A stretch of DNA of 64,000 bases from G963676335 sp963676335 (GTDB lineage: Bacteria > Pseudomonadota > Alphaproteobacteria > Rickettsiales > Rickettsiaceae). Of the stretch, positions 17,599-27,426 are shown in pieces. The position numbers were made by a program, and so were the translations under genes. How positions within the stretch are numbered: the stretch's first letter is position 1; every line of letters starts with the position of its first letter. Location of the stretch: contig OY781057.1 in assembly GCA_963676335.1 (NCBI GenBank), positions 496,001-560,000 on the forward strand, given 5' to 3'. Under the pieces are notes generated by a model. It saw only the letters and a program-made list of their open reading frames with translations, was not told the DNA's origin and did not search any database.

Positions 17599-19059
17599 AT
17601 GAAATCATATAACTTGTATGTTAAAGATATTGGTGAAAGAATTAACGAGTCATTTAAAGACGATGAAATTCAGTTACCACTCATTCATGATGCGTTGAGT
17701 AAAAATTTTGAAAAAATAACTGAGAATACAGTAGAAGCGAAGAAAGTTGTAGATGAAATATTTATAAAAAAAGATGGAAAACTCATAAATTTAAATCAGG
17801 ATATAATAGATAAAAAAGCAGATCGTTTTTTAAAAAATTACCTCGAGAATTTAGAAAGCAATAGCATAGATAAACATATAGGAGAATTAAATTTAGGGGA
17901 TAAAGAAAATTCTTTTAAAGAAGAATATGCTAAATTAGGGAATTATACAACCGTATCAATGGTAAAAGGAGTGTTCAATAATGTGGGGTATAAAATAAAT
18001 ACTAATGATGTTTGTAAGGAATTAGTGGATGTTTATGGGTTATCATCTGATCAAGCAAATATTATTATTTCAGGTTATCCTAAAAAAGCGCTTGAGTCTA
18101 GCGTGATAGAGAATAATCAACTTTCTAATAAATTCAAAGTATCGCCAGAAGGTGCTTTAATAACAATAACAATTGACAACAAAAGTAATGTAAAATATGA
18201 AAGCGTAGGAGCGGTTTTATTTGTTGATAAAGATACACACGTTGACAACCTTAAAGAGGACTTGACTAAATTTGGGATATCACATTTATTAGATGAAAAA
18301 TATAATAAAGATGATAAAATGTATGAAATTTCGACTGTTACTTTAGGTAAAGCAGGAGAAAAGGTAAAAAAAGCAAATTGTTTTATCGAAATAGCCACAA
18401 ATGTTAATATGAATAACTTAAAAAGTGATTCTGCTTTAAGTAAAATTACTGTAGAGGGTATTAATGATAAATTAAAAGGCCTTGATAAAGGGCATACTCA
18501 ATCTATTGAAACTTTTCTTGCTAACTTTTTAGATGGTAAAAAAACCTATAAAGCAGGAGAGTTTAGTACAGAAGAACTAGAGACTATTGAATCGAAGAAT
18601 AAAAACCTTTTAGAAGAAACATATACGATAGATGAGTTAAAAAATTTAAGCGCAGTAAAAAATGAAATTTTTCCTGGTATTTTCGTAAAATACATAGAGA
18701 AAAAAGTAGATAAGGATGGAAAGGAGGATGGAAAGAAGGTATCTTTAGATAAGGTAAAAGAAATTGCTGCATGTGTTGCAGATAAGGTAGGAGAGTTTAT
18801 AGGTAAAGATATGAATAAGAGGCTTTTGCAAACAGAGATTGAAGATGTAATAATAAAAAGTCACAATAACGTTGAAAAGAAACCTAATTGGGATAGATTT
18901 AAAGAATTTTTTAAAAGTATTTTTTCTTCTCACTCTAGAGACGTAGAGAATGTCTTAAAAGAGGCTAAAAAAATTGCTATGAATATTGGAAGTAACTCTT
19001 CTAAAGAAAACAATAATGTTGTAGTAAATCCGAAGGGGAATAGTAAAAGTATCTATTGA
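17599..19059 (+). CDS. Unrecognised 486-residue protein, member of a two-copy family in this window
   Basis: No known domain is recognised. It is hydrophilic and Lys/Glu/Asn-rich with no signal peptide and no membrane segment. It shares three blocks in the same order with the protein at 62357-63337: ELVDVYGLSSDQANIIIS (residues 141-158), a strand-rich block FKVSPEGALITITID (179-193), and VTLGKAGEKV...IEIAT (247-267). The other ~200 residues at the C-terminus are not shared. It is flanked by 224 bp of non-coding DNA upstream and an MFS gene downstream, so it is probably transcribed alone. A secreted effector is a reasonable guess from solubility, lineage specificity and duplication, but nothing proves it. 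Confidence 0.7.
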   Translation: MKSYNLYVKDIGERINESFKDDEIQLPLIHDALSKNFEKITENTVEAKKVVDEIFIKKDGKLINLNQDIIDKKADRFLKNYLENLESNSIDKHIGELNLGDKENSFKEEYAKLGNYTTVSMVKGVFNNVGYKINTNDVCKELVDVYGLSSDQANIIISGYPKKALESSVIENNQLSNKFKVSPEGALITITIDNKSNVKYESVGAVLFVDKDTHVDNLKEDLTKFGISHLLDEKYNKDDKMYEISTVTLGKAGEKVKKANCFIEIATNVNMNNLKSDSALSKITVEGINDKLKGLDKGHTQSIETFLANFLDGKKTYKAGEFSTEELETIESKNKNLLEETYTIDELKNLSAVKNEIFPGIFVKYIEKKVDKDGKEDGKKVSLDKVKEIAACVADKVGEFIGKDMNKRLLQTEIEDVIIKSHNNVEKKPNWDRFKEFFKSIFSSHSRDVENVLKEAKKIAMNIGSNSSKENNNVVVNPKGNSKSIY

Positions 19060-19208
19060 TGTTATTCTAAATGCAGGGAATGTATTTGTAATCAAAAAAA
19101 TACACATGGTGCATTTTAGCATAACAATATTATTTAATCAGCCCTATACATGTTGGACTGTAGTAAGCATTTTTTACTTTGCTATAATAAAACAGAAAAA
19201 TTTAAAAA

Positions 19209-20759
19209 ATGCGTATGTTAAAAGGTTCTTTGTCTAGACATCAATTGATTGGTTTTTTTGCAATTATTGTGGGAATGTTTATGTCTATTTTAGACATACA
19301 AATTGTTGCAAGTTCTTTATCTGTTATAGGGGCTGGTTTATTAGCTGGGCAAGATGAACTTTCTTGGGTGCAAACAGCTTATTTAATTGCGGAAGTAATT
19401 GTTATTCCAATTTGTGGGTTTTTAACAGGAACATTTTCTACAAGAATTACTTATTTTGTTGCATGTGTTGGTTTTACGATTATGAGTATTTTCTGTGCTA
19501 TGTCTTGGAATATTCAATCTATGATTATTTTTCGTGCTTTGCAAGGAATTTTTGGCGGGATGATGATACCTATTCCATTTGCGATAGTTTTTATACTTTT
19601 TCGTACTAAACAACAAAGATCTCAAGCAACTGTAGCAATAGGGTTAGTGGTTACAATAGCTCCAACATTGGGACCGATTCTTGGAGGATATCTTACTAAT
19701 ATCACCTCTTGGCATGTAATGTTTTTACTTAATGTAATTCCTGGGATATTTGTATCTTGGGGGGTATGGGGTTATGTTGACGTTGATAAGCCAAATTATA
19801 GTTTACTTAAAAATTTTGATTATCTTGGTTTATCTTTGTTAGCAATTTCTTTAGGAGGTTTGCAGTATGTGTTAGAAGAAGGAAATAAAAAAGGTTGGGG
19901 AGATAGTTTGTTAATTTTAGGTATAATAATAGTTGTTAGTATTAGTTTTGTAATGTTATTTATAAGAGAAATTAATTTTTCTAATCCAATATTGGATTTT
20001 TCAGCTTTTAAAGATCGTAATTTTAGTGTTGGATGTATTTATTCTTTTATACTAGGTACAGGATTATTTGGTGCAATTTATTTATTACCAATATTTTTAT
20101 ATACTATTGCTGGTATGACATCATTACAAATTGGTTTAATAATGATGGTAACTGGTATTTTCCAATTTTTATCTTCTCCTATAGCAGGATATTTATCAGG
20201 ATCAAATATAGATCAGAGAATAATGCTTTTTATTGGGTTAATATTATTTAGCTTAGGATGCTATTATAATAGCAAATTAACTCTAGACTCTCGTTTTTGG
20301 GAGTTGTTTCTTCCACAAGCTTTAAGAGGAGCATCTTTGATGTTTTGCTTTATTCCTATAAGTAATTTATCTTTAGGGACTATTCCGACTAATAAAATAG
20401 CAAGCGCTAGTGGGTTTTTTAATTTAATGAGAAACTTAGGAGGGGCTATAGGATTAGCAATTATTAATACATCAATTGTAAATCAGACAAAAGTTTATAC
20501 TCAAGTTCTTGCAAATAATATTAGTAATACCGGATATCAATCAACTTATATGTTTCCAAAATTTAGTTTATTATTAAGTAATATTTCCCTTATCCCTGAA
20601 CAATTGGTATTAATTTTTACAGCTAAGTGTATACAACAAAATGCTTTCATCATAGCAATTAATGATATTTTTTTGGCTATTTCATTACTGTTTATTTTAG
20701 TATTAATACTTCTACCTTTATTAAAAAATAAAATTCAAAAAGATGTTTCTGTGCATTAA
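19209..20759 (+). CDS. MFS multidrug exporter, DHA2 (EmrB/QacA) type
   Basis: About 14 hydrophobic segments over 516 residues, the DHA2 layout. Motifs: LDIQIVASSL in TM1 (family D-x-T-I-V-N-V-A), RALQGIFGGMMIP (motif B-like), and APTLGPILGGYL (motif C, GxxxGPxxGG, typical of antiporters). It should pump amphipathic compounds out across the inner membrane using the proton gradient. No emrA-like partner is adjacent. An ATG two codons downstream (19215) is an equal start candidate. Confidence 0.85.
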   Translation: MRMLKGSLSRHQLIGFFAIIVGMFMSILDIQIVASSLSVIGAGLLAGQDELSWVQTAYLIAEVIVIPICGFLTGTFSTRITYFVACVGFTIMSIFCAMSWNIQSMIIFRALQGIFGGMMIPIPFAIVFILFRTKQQRSQATVAIGLVVTIAPTLGPILGGYLTNITSWHVMFLLNVIPGIFVSWGVWGYVDVDKPNYSLLKNFDYLGLSLLAISLGGLQYVLEEGNKKGWGDSLLILGIIIVVSISFVMLFIREINFSNPILDFSAFKDRNFSVGCIYSFILGTGLFGAIYLLPIFLYTIAGMTSLQIGLIMMVTGIFQFLSSPIAGYLSGSNIDQRIMLFIGLILFSLGCYYNSKLTLDSRFWELFLPQALRGASLMFCFIPISNLSLGTIPTNKIASASGFFNLMRNLGGAIGLAIINTSIVNQTKVYTQVLANNISNTGYQSTYMFPKFSLLLSNISLIPEQLVLIFTAKCIQQNAFIIAINDIFLAISLLFILVLILLPLLKNKIQKDVSVH

Positions 20760-20830
20760 TATATGATTTATTAAAAATTTAATGTATACTATAAAAATAT
20801 ATATATAACAAAGAAGAAGTTATTCCTTTT

Positions 20831-21079
20831 ATGAATTTATCTGAAATAGAAAAGAAAATTATTCAAATATTAGAAAAAGAAATTAAGCCTAACATAGTTT
20901 TAGATGGAGGGGATGTTAAATATTGTAGTTTTAAAGATGGGGTAGTAACGGTGGAGCTTTGTGGTGCTTGTTCAGGTTGTCCAAATGCATTAAATACTTT
21001 AAAATTTTACATTGAAAGAGCTTTGCAATATTATATACCTGAGGTGGTAACAGTGGAAGCTATGAATTTTAAAATATAA
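20831..21079 (+). CDS. NifU C-terminal-domain protein (Nfu-type Fe-S carrier)
   Basis: An 82-residue single-domain protein with LDGGDVKYCSF and the Fe-S-binding CGACSGCPNAL (C-x2-C). Nfu-type proteins carry and hand over 4Fe-4S clusters. Length matches stand-alone NifU C-terminal domains. It is followed after 56 bp by gpsA. Complex I subunits encoded in this window would be among the clients. Confidence 0.9.
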   Translation: MNLSEIEKKIIQILEKEIKPNIVLDGGDVKYCSFKDGVVTVELCGACSGCPNALNTLKFYIERALQYYIPEVVTVEAMNFKI

Positions 21080-21135
21080 ATGATCAATAAAAAAAATACG
21101 TCTAATGATAAGGTTAAGGTGCTAGAGGCTTAAGT

Positions 21136-22128
21136 ATGTGTAGAGCTAATAGTTTTGCTGTAATTGGAGGTGGAGCTTGGGGAACAGCCATTGCAACACA
21201 TCTTGCTAAGAATTCGTCTGAAGATATTATTTTATTTCTTAGAAATGCTGATATAGTAAATGAAATTAACGCTCATAAAATTAATAAAAAATATTTTTCA
21301 GATATAGTTCTTCCGATAAATATTTGTGCTTCTGTTAATTTTGATGAAATATACAAATATCAATATGTGATTATTAGTGTCGCATCAAGCGCATTTTTAG
21401 AAATAGTTCAAACTATTGTTAAAAAATTAAATAAAAATAGTATTATAATCATAGCAACTAAAGGGTTAGATAGAATAAATAATCAATTATTTAGTGAATC
21501 TATTAGTAAACTAATCTCTAATCCTGTAGTAATAATGTCTGGTCCGAGTTTTGCAGAATATTTAATTCGAGAAAAGCATACTGTTATGACATTGGCCTGT
21601 AAAGATATAAATCTTGTTAATTCTTTGGCTAATCAGTTAAATAGTAAATATCTTACCACGTATACTTGTAGAGATGTTATTACTGTGCAATTAGCAGGGA
21701 TAATGAAAAATATTATAGCTGTTGCTAGTGGAATTACTGAAGGATTAGATTATGGAGTGAATTATAAAGCTTGGCTTATTAGTGAAGGAATAAAACAAAT
21801 TATGGATCTAGCCGTTAAATTAGGAGGGAAAAATGATACTTGCTATCAACCATCAGTAATAGGAGATGTTGTATTGTCTTGTGACTCTATGAAATCACGT
21901 AATAAATTATTTGGATATCAGTTAGCTAAAGCTAAAGATCGTAATATTTTTATGAAAAGTGTTTCATATTTAGTTGAGGGAAAAGAAAATATTTTTTCTA
22001 TTTTAGAATTAGCTAAAAAATCTAATGTTAGTTTGTCAATTCCGATAGCTATAGCAAAAATTATTCAGAATGTAGATAAGTTAGAGGAAATTGCTCAAGA
22101 ATATTTAGTACAAAGTCTCAAATCATAA
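21136..22128 (+). CDS. gpsA: NAD(P)-dependent glycerol-3-phosphate dehydrogenase
   Basis: Reduces dihydroxyacetone phosphate to sn-glycerol 3-phosphate for phospholipid synthesis. The Rossmann motif GGGAWGTAIATHLAK lies near residue 11; IMSGPSFAEYL and QLAGIMKNIIAVASG (catalytic Lys) follow, and the C-terminal part has PSVIGDVVLSC. It is 330 residues, normal. It works with tpiA to make glycerol phosphate from triose phosphate. yihY-like and corC-like genes follow at 3 and 10 bp spacing. Confidence 0.95.
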   Translation: MCRANSFAVIGGGAWGTAIATHLAKNSSEDIILFLRNADIVNEINAHKINKKYFSDIVLPINICASVNFDEIYKYQYVIISVASSAFLEIVQTIVKKLNKNSIIIIATKGLDRINNQLFSESISKLISNPVVIMSGPSFAEYLIREKHTVMTLACKDINLVNSLANQLNSKYLTTYTCRDVITVQLAGIMKNIIAVASGITEGLDYGVNYKAWLISEGIKQIMDLAVKLGGKNDTCYQPSVIGDVVLSCDSMKSRNKLFGYQLAKAKDRNIFMKSVSYLVEGKENIFSILELAKKSNVSLSIPIAIAKIIQNVDKLEEIAQEYLVQSLKS

Positions 22129-22131
22129 TAT

Positions 22132-22965
22132 ATGAAACATTTTTTTTACTGCTTATATACTGCAGCAGTTAGATGTATAGAACACGATGGAGTAGAGCAT
22201 GCTGGATACATGGCTTTTATGATATTGTTTTCATTATTTCCATTTATAATATTTTTATTGGCTTTAACTAGTTTTTTGGGTGTTTATGAATTAGGACATA
22301 ACTTTGTTGATTTTTTAATTAAAGGGTTACCTGTTAATGTGGTTCCGATAATTACTAATCGTCTTGAAGAAATTACAAAAGCTCCTCATCAAAGTTTAAT
22401 GAGGCTAGCTATTCTAGGAACAATTTGGACATCTTCTTCTTTTGTAGAGAGTTTGCGTACGATATTGAATCGTATTTATTTGCTGAAAAGACCTCCTTCG
22501 TATTTATTACGTAGATTATTTAGTATTATACAAATTTTTTTAATAACAATTTCATTAGCATTTTTGATGTTTTTATTAGTTATAGTTCCTATTATTTTTA
22601 ATAAAATTCCTCAGTTAGAAACTATTTTTAATATAATGAATAATTATCATCTTCCCTGGGTATATTTGAGGTATTTTTTAATTTTTATTTCTTTGTTTAT
22701 AGGAGTAATGTTTTTATATTATGTAATTCCAAACGTTAAAATGAAATTTAGTCAAGTTATTTCAGGTGCTTTACTAACTGTAGTGTTGTGGTGGGGAAGC
22801 GCTATGTTATTATCTAGATATATTATATATTATAATCAGCTAAGTATTATCTATGGTTCGTTAGGAAGTATTATATTAACATTATTATTTTTTTATATAA
22901 TCAGTGTAATTTTTATTTATGGAGCTGAATTTAATTATTTATTTGAGCACAAAATTATAACCTAA
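22132..22965 (+). CDS. YihY/BrkB-family inner-membrane protein
   Basis: A 277-residue protein with about six membrane helices. The N-terminus YTAAVRCIEHDGVEHAGYMA followed by FMILFSLFPFIIFLL matches the YihY/virulence factor BrkB family, and the later NVKMKFSQVISGALLTVVLW is also typical. The family was once called ribonuclease BN by mistake; its role is unclear. It lies in a tight operon between gpsA and the CorC-like gene. Confidence 0.88.
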   Translation: MKHFFYCLYTAAVRCIEHDGVEHAGYMAFMILFSLFPFIIFLLALTSFLGVYELGHNFVDFLIKGLPVNVVPIITNRLEEITKAPHQSLMRLAILGTIWTSSSFVESLRTILNRIYLLKRPPSYLLRRLFSIIQIFLITISLAFLMFLLVIVPIIFNKIPQLETIFNIMNNYHLPWVYLRYFLIFISLFIGVMFLYYVIPNVKMKFSQVISGALLTVVLWWGSAMLLSRYIIYYNQLSIIYGSLGSIILTLLFFYIISVIFIYGAEFNYLFEHKIIT

Positions 22966-22975
22966 TAATGCGATT

Positions 22976-24241
22976 ATGTTCCTTATAGCTTCTCTAGCTA
23001 CATTAATATTTATATTTTTAGCAGCTATGCTTTCTGCAATTGAAACTGCGATTACAGCAGCGTCTCCAGCGAGAATTCATAAATTGAAATTATCAGAGAA
23101 AAAAATACAAAAAATTTCACAATTATTAAAAATTAGACCTAAAGCTATTAGCACTCTTTTAATTTTCAATAGTATTGTAAATACTATTGCGACAACCATA
23201 GCTACGACGGCGTTTATTAATTTATATGGATATGAGTTAGGCGTAATAGTTTCATCTATTACAATGTCAACACTAATAATTGTTTTTGCGGAAGTGCTTC
23301 CAAAGGCTATTTCTGTAGTACGAGCTGAAAATGTTTTAATTAAAACTGTAGGGATGATAATGATATTGCTAACAATCTCTACTCCTATTAATTTTTTATT
23401 ACAACATGCAATTAAAATATTTTGTTCTTTATTTCATATTAAATTTCAAGCAGAAATCACAGGGGAAGAAGAGGTAAGAGGTATAATTGAACATCATCAT
23501 GCTGAGGGAAATGTAATAAAAAGTGATAAAGATATGTTGGAGAGCATATTAGATTTACGCAATATTACAGTTTCAGATATTATGGTACATAGAAATTATA
23601 TGAAAACGATTAATATCGATTTATCAGTAAGTGAAATTATTAAACAGGTTATAGATTATGGTTATAGTAGAATTCCTTTATGGAAGGAAAATAAAGAAAA
23701 TATTATTGGAATTTTACATGTAACATTATTATTAAAATCTCTAAATTCTTATAATTTTGATTATAGTGAAATAAATATCGAAGACTTTGTTACTAAACCT
23801 TGGTTTATTCCAGAAAGTGTTCTTGTAAACACACAATTAAATTCTTTTAGGCAAAATCGTTACCACTTAGCAGTAGTAATAGATGAATATGGAATTCTGC
23901 AAGGCATTTTAACATTAGAAGATGTGTTAGAAGAAATAGTTGGGCATATCTCTGATGAGTATGATAATTTTAATGAAAATATACAAGAAATTGATACTAA
24001 TAAATATCTTATTACTGGATCAACTCCTATTAGAGATATAAATCGCAAATTAGATTGGGATCTTCCATATGATAAAGCAACTACTATTGCTGGATTATTA
24101 ATATATGAAATTAGACGAATCCCAGAACAAAATGAACAATTTGAGTTATTTAATTTAAAATTTAGTATAACAAGCAAATCAATTCATTTTATTAAATTAT
24201 TAACAATTGAATCTATTATAAATAACAACGATAATCACTAA
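22976..24241 (+). CDS. HlyC/CorC (CNNM) family protein with DUF21, CBS pair and CorC_HlyC domain
   Basis: Residues 1-190 form a DUF21 membrane domain (LSAIETAITAASPARIH is the signature segment). Two CBS domains follow (VSDIMVHRNYMKTI... and the one ending in VIDEYGILQGILTLEDVLEE), then a C-terminal CorC_HlyC domain. The family is linked to magnesium or divalent-cation efflux and is often mis-called hemolysin. At 421 residues it is full length. It ends the gpsA-yihY operon and meets pdhC tail-to-tail 4 bp later. Confidence 0.88.
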   Translation: MFLIASLATLIFIFLAAMLSAIETAITAASPARIHKLKLSEKKIQKISQLLKIRPKAISTLLIFNSIVNTIATTIATTAFINLYGYELGVIVSSITMSTLIIVFAEVLPKAISVVRAENVLIKTVGMIMILLTISTPINFLLQHAIKIFCSLFHIKFQAEITGEEEVRGIIEHHHAEGNVIKSDKDMLESILDLRNITVSDIMVHRNYMKTINIDLSVSEIIKQVIDYGYSRIPLWKENKENIIGILHVTLLLKSLNSYNFDYSEINIEDFVTKPWFIPESVLVNTQLNSFRQNRYHLAVVIDEYGILQGILTLEDVLEEIVGHISDEYDNFNENIQEIDTNKYLITGSTPIRDINRKLDWDLPYDKATTIAGLLIYEIRRIPEQNEQFELFNLKFSITSKSIHFIKLLTIESIINNNDNH

Positions 24242-24245
24242 GCAT

Positions 24246-25451
24246 TTATATAAGTATATTCATAGGATTCTCTATATACTGCTTAAGGGTAGATAGCCAC
24301 TTAGCTGCTACTAATCCATCAATAACACGATGATCGCAAGAAATTGTTAGTGTTATCATAGTTGATATTACAATATTATTGTCATTATCAACAATTGGTT
24401 GTTTATTAGCGCATCCTATTGCTAAAATAGCACTTTGTGGAGGATTAATTATAGCTTCAAATCTTTTCACTCCATTATTACCAAGATTGGATATAGTAAA
24501 TCCGCCTCCTTGATACTGCTCTGGAATTAATTTCCCTTTACGAGCTTTTTCAATTAAATCTTTTACTTCTTTCGAAATCGTAGTAAGTGTTTTTTGATCT
24601 ACATTTCGTACAATAGGAGTAATAAGTCCTTCTGATATTCCAACAGCAACAGAAATATCTACTGTGTTATATCTTTTTATTCCTTCATCACACCATGAAG
24701 AATTTAATTCAGGAACATCTACTAATGTCAATCCAGTTGCTTTTAAAATTAAATCATTTATTGATATTTTATTATCAAGTTGATTGATATTAATTTTTTG
24801 TCTTAAGTGTATTAACTTATCAATGCCGCAATCTAAACTAAGATAAAAGTGAGGAATATTTTGTTTAGCTGCAGTTAATCTACTTGCTATAACTTTTCTC
24901 ATTGATGAATGTGGAATTAATGTATAATTATCGACCTTATGAGAGGTATCTGAATGCATATTTTTTTTCTCTATTTTTAGAAGTACATCAGACTTAATGA
25001 CTCTCTGTCCTGGGCCGCTGCCTTTAATTTCAGATAAATCTATATTATTTTCTGCAGCAAGTTTTTTAGATATTGGAGAAGCTAAAATACGATTTTGTAT
25101 ATTATTACTACTATGAATAGTTGGAGATTCGAATACTTTTTTATCAATTTCTACAATTTTATTTGCTTCTACAATAGATGGAGAATATCCTTCTAAGGAT
25201 TTAGAATCCTCTTCTTCAGATAACAGCAAAGCAATTAAAGCATTGACATTTACATCTGTGCCAGAATTTACTAAAAGTTTACCTATAATTCCGCTTTCAA
25301 TTACTTCTACTTCCATTATTGCTTTATCGGTTTCTACTTCAGCAATTACTTCACCTTGTTTGATATAATCTCCTTCTTTTTTTAACCATTTTGAGAGTTT
25401 GCCACTTTTCATAGTAGGTGATAATGATGGCATCAAAACTTCTACAGGCAT
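24246..25451 (-). CDS. pdhC: Pyruvate dehydrogenase E2 (dihydrolipoamide acetyltransferase)
   Basis: Transfers acetyl groups to CoA in the pyruvate dehydrogenase complex. One N-terminal lipoyl domain carries the lipoylated Lys in EVETDKAIMEVE (residue 43). A peripheral-subunit-binding domain (ILASPISKKLAAENNIDLSE) is near residue 130, and the catalytic domain ends with SCDHRVIDGLVAAKWL, where His and Asp-Gly are the active site. At 401 residues it is typical of alphaproteobacterial E2 with one lipoyl domain. The 2-oxoglutarate dehydrogenase E2 is the alternative, but MPSLSPTMKSG favours pyruvate. Confidence 0.9.
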   Translation of the reverse strand: MPVEVLMPSLSPTMKSGKLSKWLKKEGDYIKQGEVIAEVETDKAIMEVEVIESGIIGKLLVNSGTDVNVNALIALLLSEEEDSKSLEGYSPSIVEANKIVEIDKKVFESPTIHSSNNIQNRILASPISKKLAAENNIDLSEIKGSGPGQRVIKSDVLLKIEKKNMHSDTSHKVDNYTLIPHSSMRKVIASRLTAAKQNIPHFYLSLDCGIDKLIHLRQKININQLDNKISINDLILKATGLTLVDVPELNSSWCDEGIKRYNTVDISVAVGISEGLITPIVRNVDQKTLTTISKEVKDLIEKARKGKLIPEQYQGGGFTISNLGNNGVKRFEAIINPPQSAILAIGCANKQPIVDNDNNIVISTMITLTISCDHRVIDGLVAAKWLSTLKQYIENPMNILI

Positions 25452-25470
25452 TTAAATCCTCACTTATTAG

Positions 25471-26610
25471 TTATTGTTTTATAAAATTTTCTGCTTTATA
25501 AATTAACGTTATATTAAAATAATCTCTTTTGATAATATCATACATTCTTTCTGCAATAAAACCATTAAATCTGACATTTCCAGCGATACCAAAATATCCA
25601 TTTGGTTTAGTAAGTCTGAATAAAAATTGAGTGGTATTAAAATTATCATTAATTGCTTGTGCTGTTATAAAACCAACATCATATGCCAACATTTCCAAAA
25701 AATTTAAAAATTCATTTCCGAATTTATTTTTCAATATTTGAGGCAGTGAAGTTTGCATAATATTTAAGGACCCTGTATAGATAGCATTAATTTTATATTT
25801 ATAGTCAATGTTAAGTCTATTATCTCCAAAAATAATTGCATTTTGAGTTAAATTATATTGTTCTAATAGATTGAATATTTCAGGCAAATACTTAGATTCA
25901 TCTGCTATATAAATGGCAGGTTTAAGACTTTCTTCTCTTTCATTTAAATCATCTACCTTGGGAACTATATTGATAACTCCGTTGGTAATACTTTCAATAT
26001 TATTTTGTTGATAAAATTCTGTATGTACTAAATTAGCATGATTTGTTAATAACATACTACGAATAATATTAACAATATTTTGTGAATTTGGCTTTTTAGG
26101 TAGAAATAAAATAAAATCTTTATGTCCATTTTGTAATAAAAATTGCAATATTTTTTCTGTTTGCTTCATTGGGGTATGACCAAAAGCTAATATATTGTCT
26201 CTAGCTATTAATGGGTTATTAGATAAACTAATTACAATAATATTGTTTATTATGGCTAGATTAGAAATGGATTCTGTTATTTGTGATGATATTGGACCTA
26301 AAATAATTTTAGTCTTTTGGTTTATAATTTTATTCATAGATTGTAATGCTAGCTCTTTAGTCGCAGCATCATATACAGTAACATTGACGTTTCCAGTTAC
26401 TAATCCTTGTTGTAAGCCTAATTTTATTAATTCTGCAATTTTTTTTCCTTCTTCGGAGCTATCTCCTGATAAAGGAACCATAATTGCTATTTCTATATGT
26501 TGAGGAATTGTTTTTTCAATTTGTTGAGTAGTTTGACAATTTGCTAAAAATATAGTAACTATTGCACATAAAATGTAATTTATTATGCTATATAAGCCAG
26601 GTTTGTACAT
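25471..26610 (-). CDS. Penicillin-binding protein activator-like lipoprotein (LpoA-type, periplasmic-binding fold)
   Basis: From ATG 26610 the N-terminus is a lipoprotein signal (IINYILCAIVTIFLANC, lipobox LANC). The rest resembles type I periplasmic-binding proteins as in LpoA (IAIMVPLSGDSSEEGKKI, IILGPISSQITESISNLA). LpoA-type proteins activate peptidoglycan synthases from the outer membrane. It is divergent from rsmI, the same neighbour as in many proteobacteria. The only suitable ATG lies inside the first codons of rsmI, so the two genes overlap head-to-head by 26 bp. pdhC follows on the same strand. Confidence 0.8.
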   Translation of the reverse strand: MYKPGLYSIINYILCAIVTIFLANCQTTQQIEKTIPQHIEIAIMVPLSGDSSEEGKKIAELIKLGLQQGLVTGNVNVTVYDAATKELALQSMNKIINQKTKIILGPISSQITESISNLAIINNIIVISLSNNPLIARDNILAFGHTPMKQTEKILQFLLQNGHKDFILFLPKKPNSQNIVNIIRSMLLTNHANLVHTEFYQQNNIESITNGVINIVPKVDDLNEREESLKPAIYIADESKYLPEIFNLLEQYNLTQNAIIFGDNRLNIDYKYKINAIYTGSLNIMQTSLPQILKNKFGNEFLNFLEMLAYDVGFITAQAINDNFNTTQFLFRLTKPNGYFGIAGNVRFNGFIAERMYDIIKRDYFNITLIYKAENFIKQ

Positions 26611-27421
26611 AATATCTACTCCCATAGGAAATTTAAGTGACATTACTTTAAGAGCAATAGAAACCCTTAATAATTCTCATTATATCTTTTGTGAAGATAC
26701 CAGAGTAACAAGTAAATTACTAGCTAAATATTCAATTAATGTTCAATTATTGGTTTATAACGATCATAGTAAACAACATACAAGGGAGTTTATTAAATCA
26801 CTAATTTTGGGAGGTAATGTTGTCAGTTTAGTTTCTGATTCCGGTACTCCATTAATTTCTGATCCAGGTTTTAAATTAGTACAATTTTTAAAACAAAATG
26901 ATATATACATTGATGTTATTCCCGGAGTTTGTGCACCTATAACCGCTCTTACTATTTCAGGGTTAGCTCCTGATAATTTTTTTTTTGGTGGGTTCATTCC
27001 TAGAACCACTCACTCTAAAAAAAAGCTTTTTTCTCAAATACGTGAATTACCAGCAACACTAATTCTTTTTGAAACTTCAAATAGAATTCTAAGTAGTCTG
27101 CAATGCGCTAATGAAATACTAGGAGATAGATTAGTTTGTATAGCTAGAGAATTAACAAAAATACATCAAGAAATAAAATTTGATAAAATTTCAAACATAA
27201 TTCAAGCTTTGTCAGAATCTTCTAGATTTAAAGGAGAAATAGTCTTATTAATAGAGGGATATTCTAATAATGAAACAGATGATAGTAAGATTATTGATGA
27301 AATAAAAGAATTAATTATAAAAGAAGAGACAACCAAAAATATCGTAGAATCTTTATATTTTAAATATAAGGAATTACATAGTAAAAATAAAATTTATTCC
27401 TTAGTAAAGAAACAAATATAG
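26585..27421 (+). CDS. rsmI: 16S rRNA (cytidine1402-2'-O)-methyltransferase
   Basis: Methylates the ribose of C1402 in the 30S decoding centre. Signatures: LYIISTPIGNLSDITLRA at the N-terminus, CEDTRVTSKLL, SLVSDSGTPLISDPG, and IPGVCAPITALTISGL. At 278 residues it is full length. It starts inside the divergent LpoA-like gene and is followed by the L,D-transpeptidase-like gene after 5 bp. Confidence 0.95.
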   Translation: MLYKPGLYIISTPIGNLSDITLRAIETLNNSHYIFCEDTRVTSKLLAKYSINVQLLVYNDHSKQHTREFIKSLILGGNVVSLVSDSGTPLISDPGFKLVQFLKQNDIYIDVIPGVCAPITALTISGLAPDNFFFGGFIPRTTHSKKKLFSQIRELPATLILFETSNRILSSLQCANEILGDRLVCIARELTKIHQEIKFDKISNIIQALSESSRFKGEIVLLIEGYSNNETDDSKIIDEIKELIIKEETTKNIVESLYFKYKELHSKNKIYSLVKKQI

Positions 27422-27426
27422 CAATA

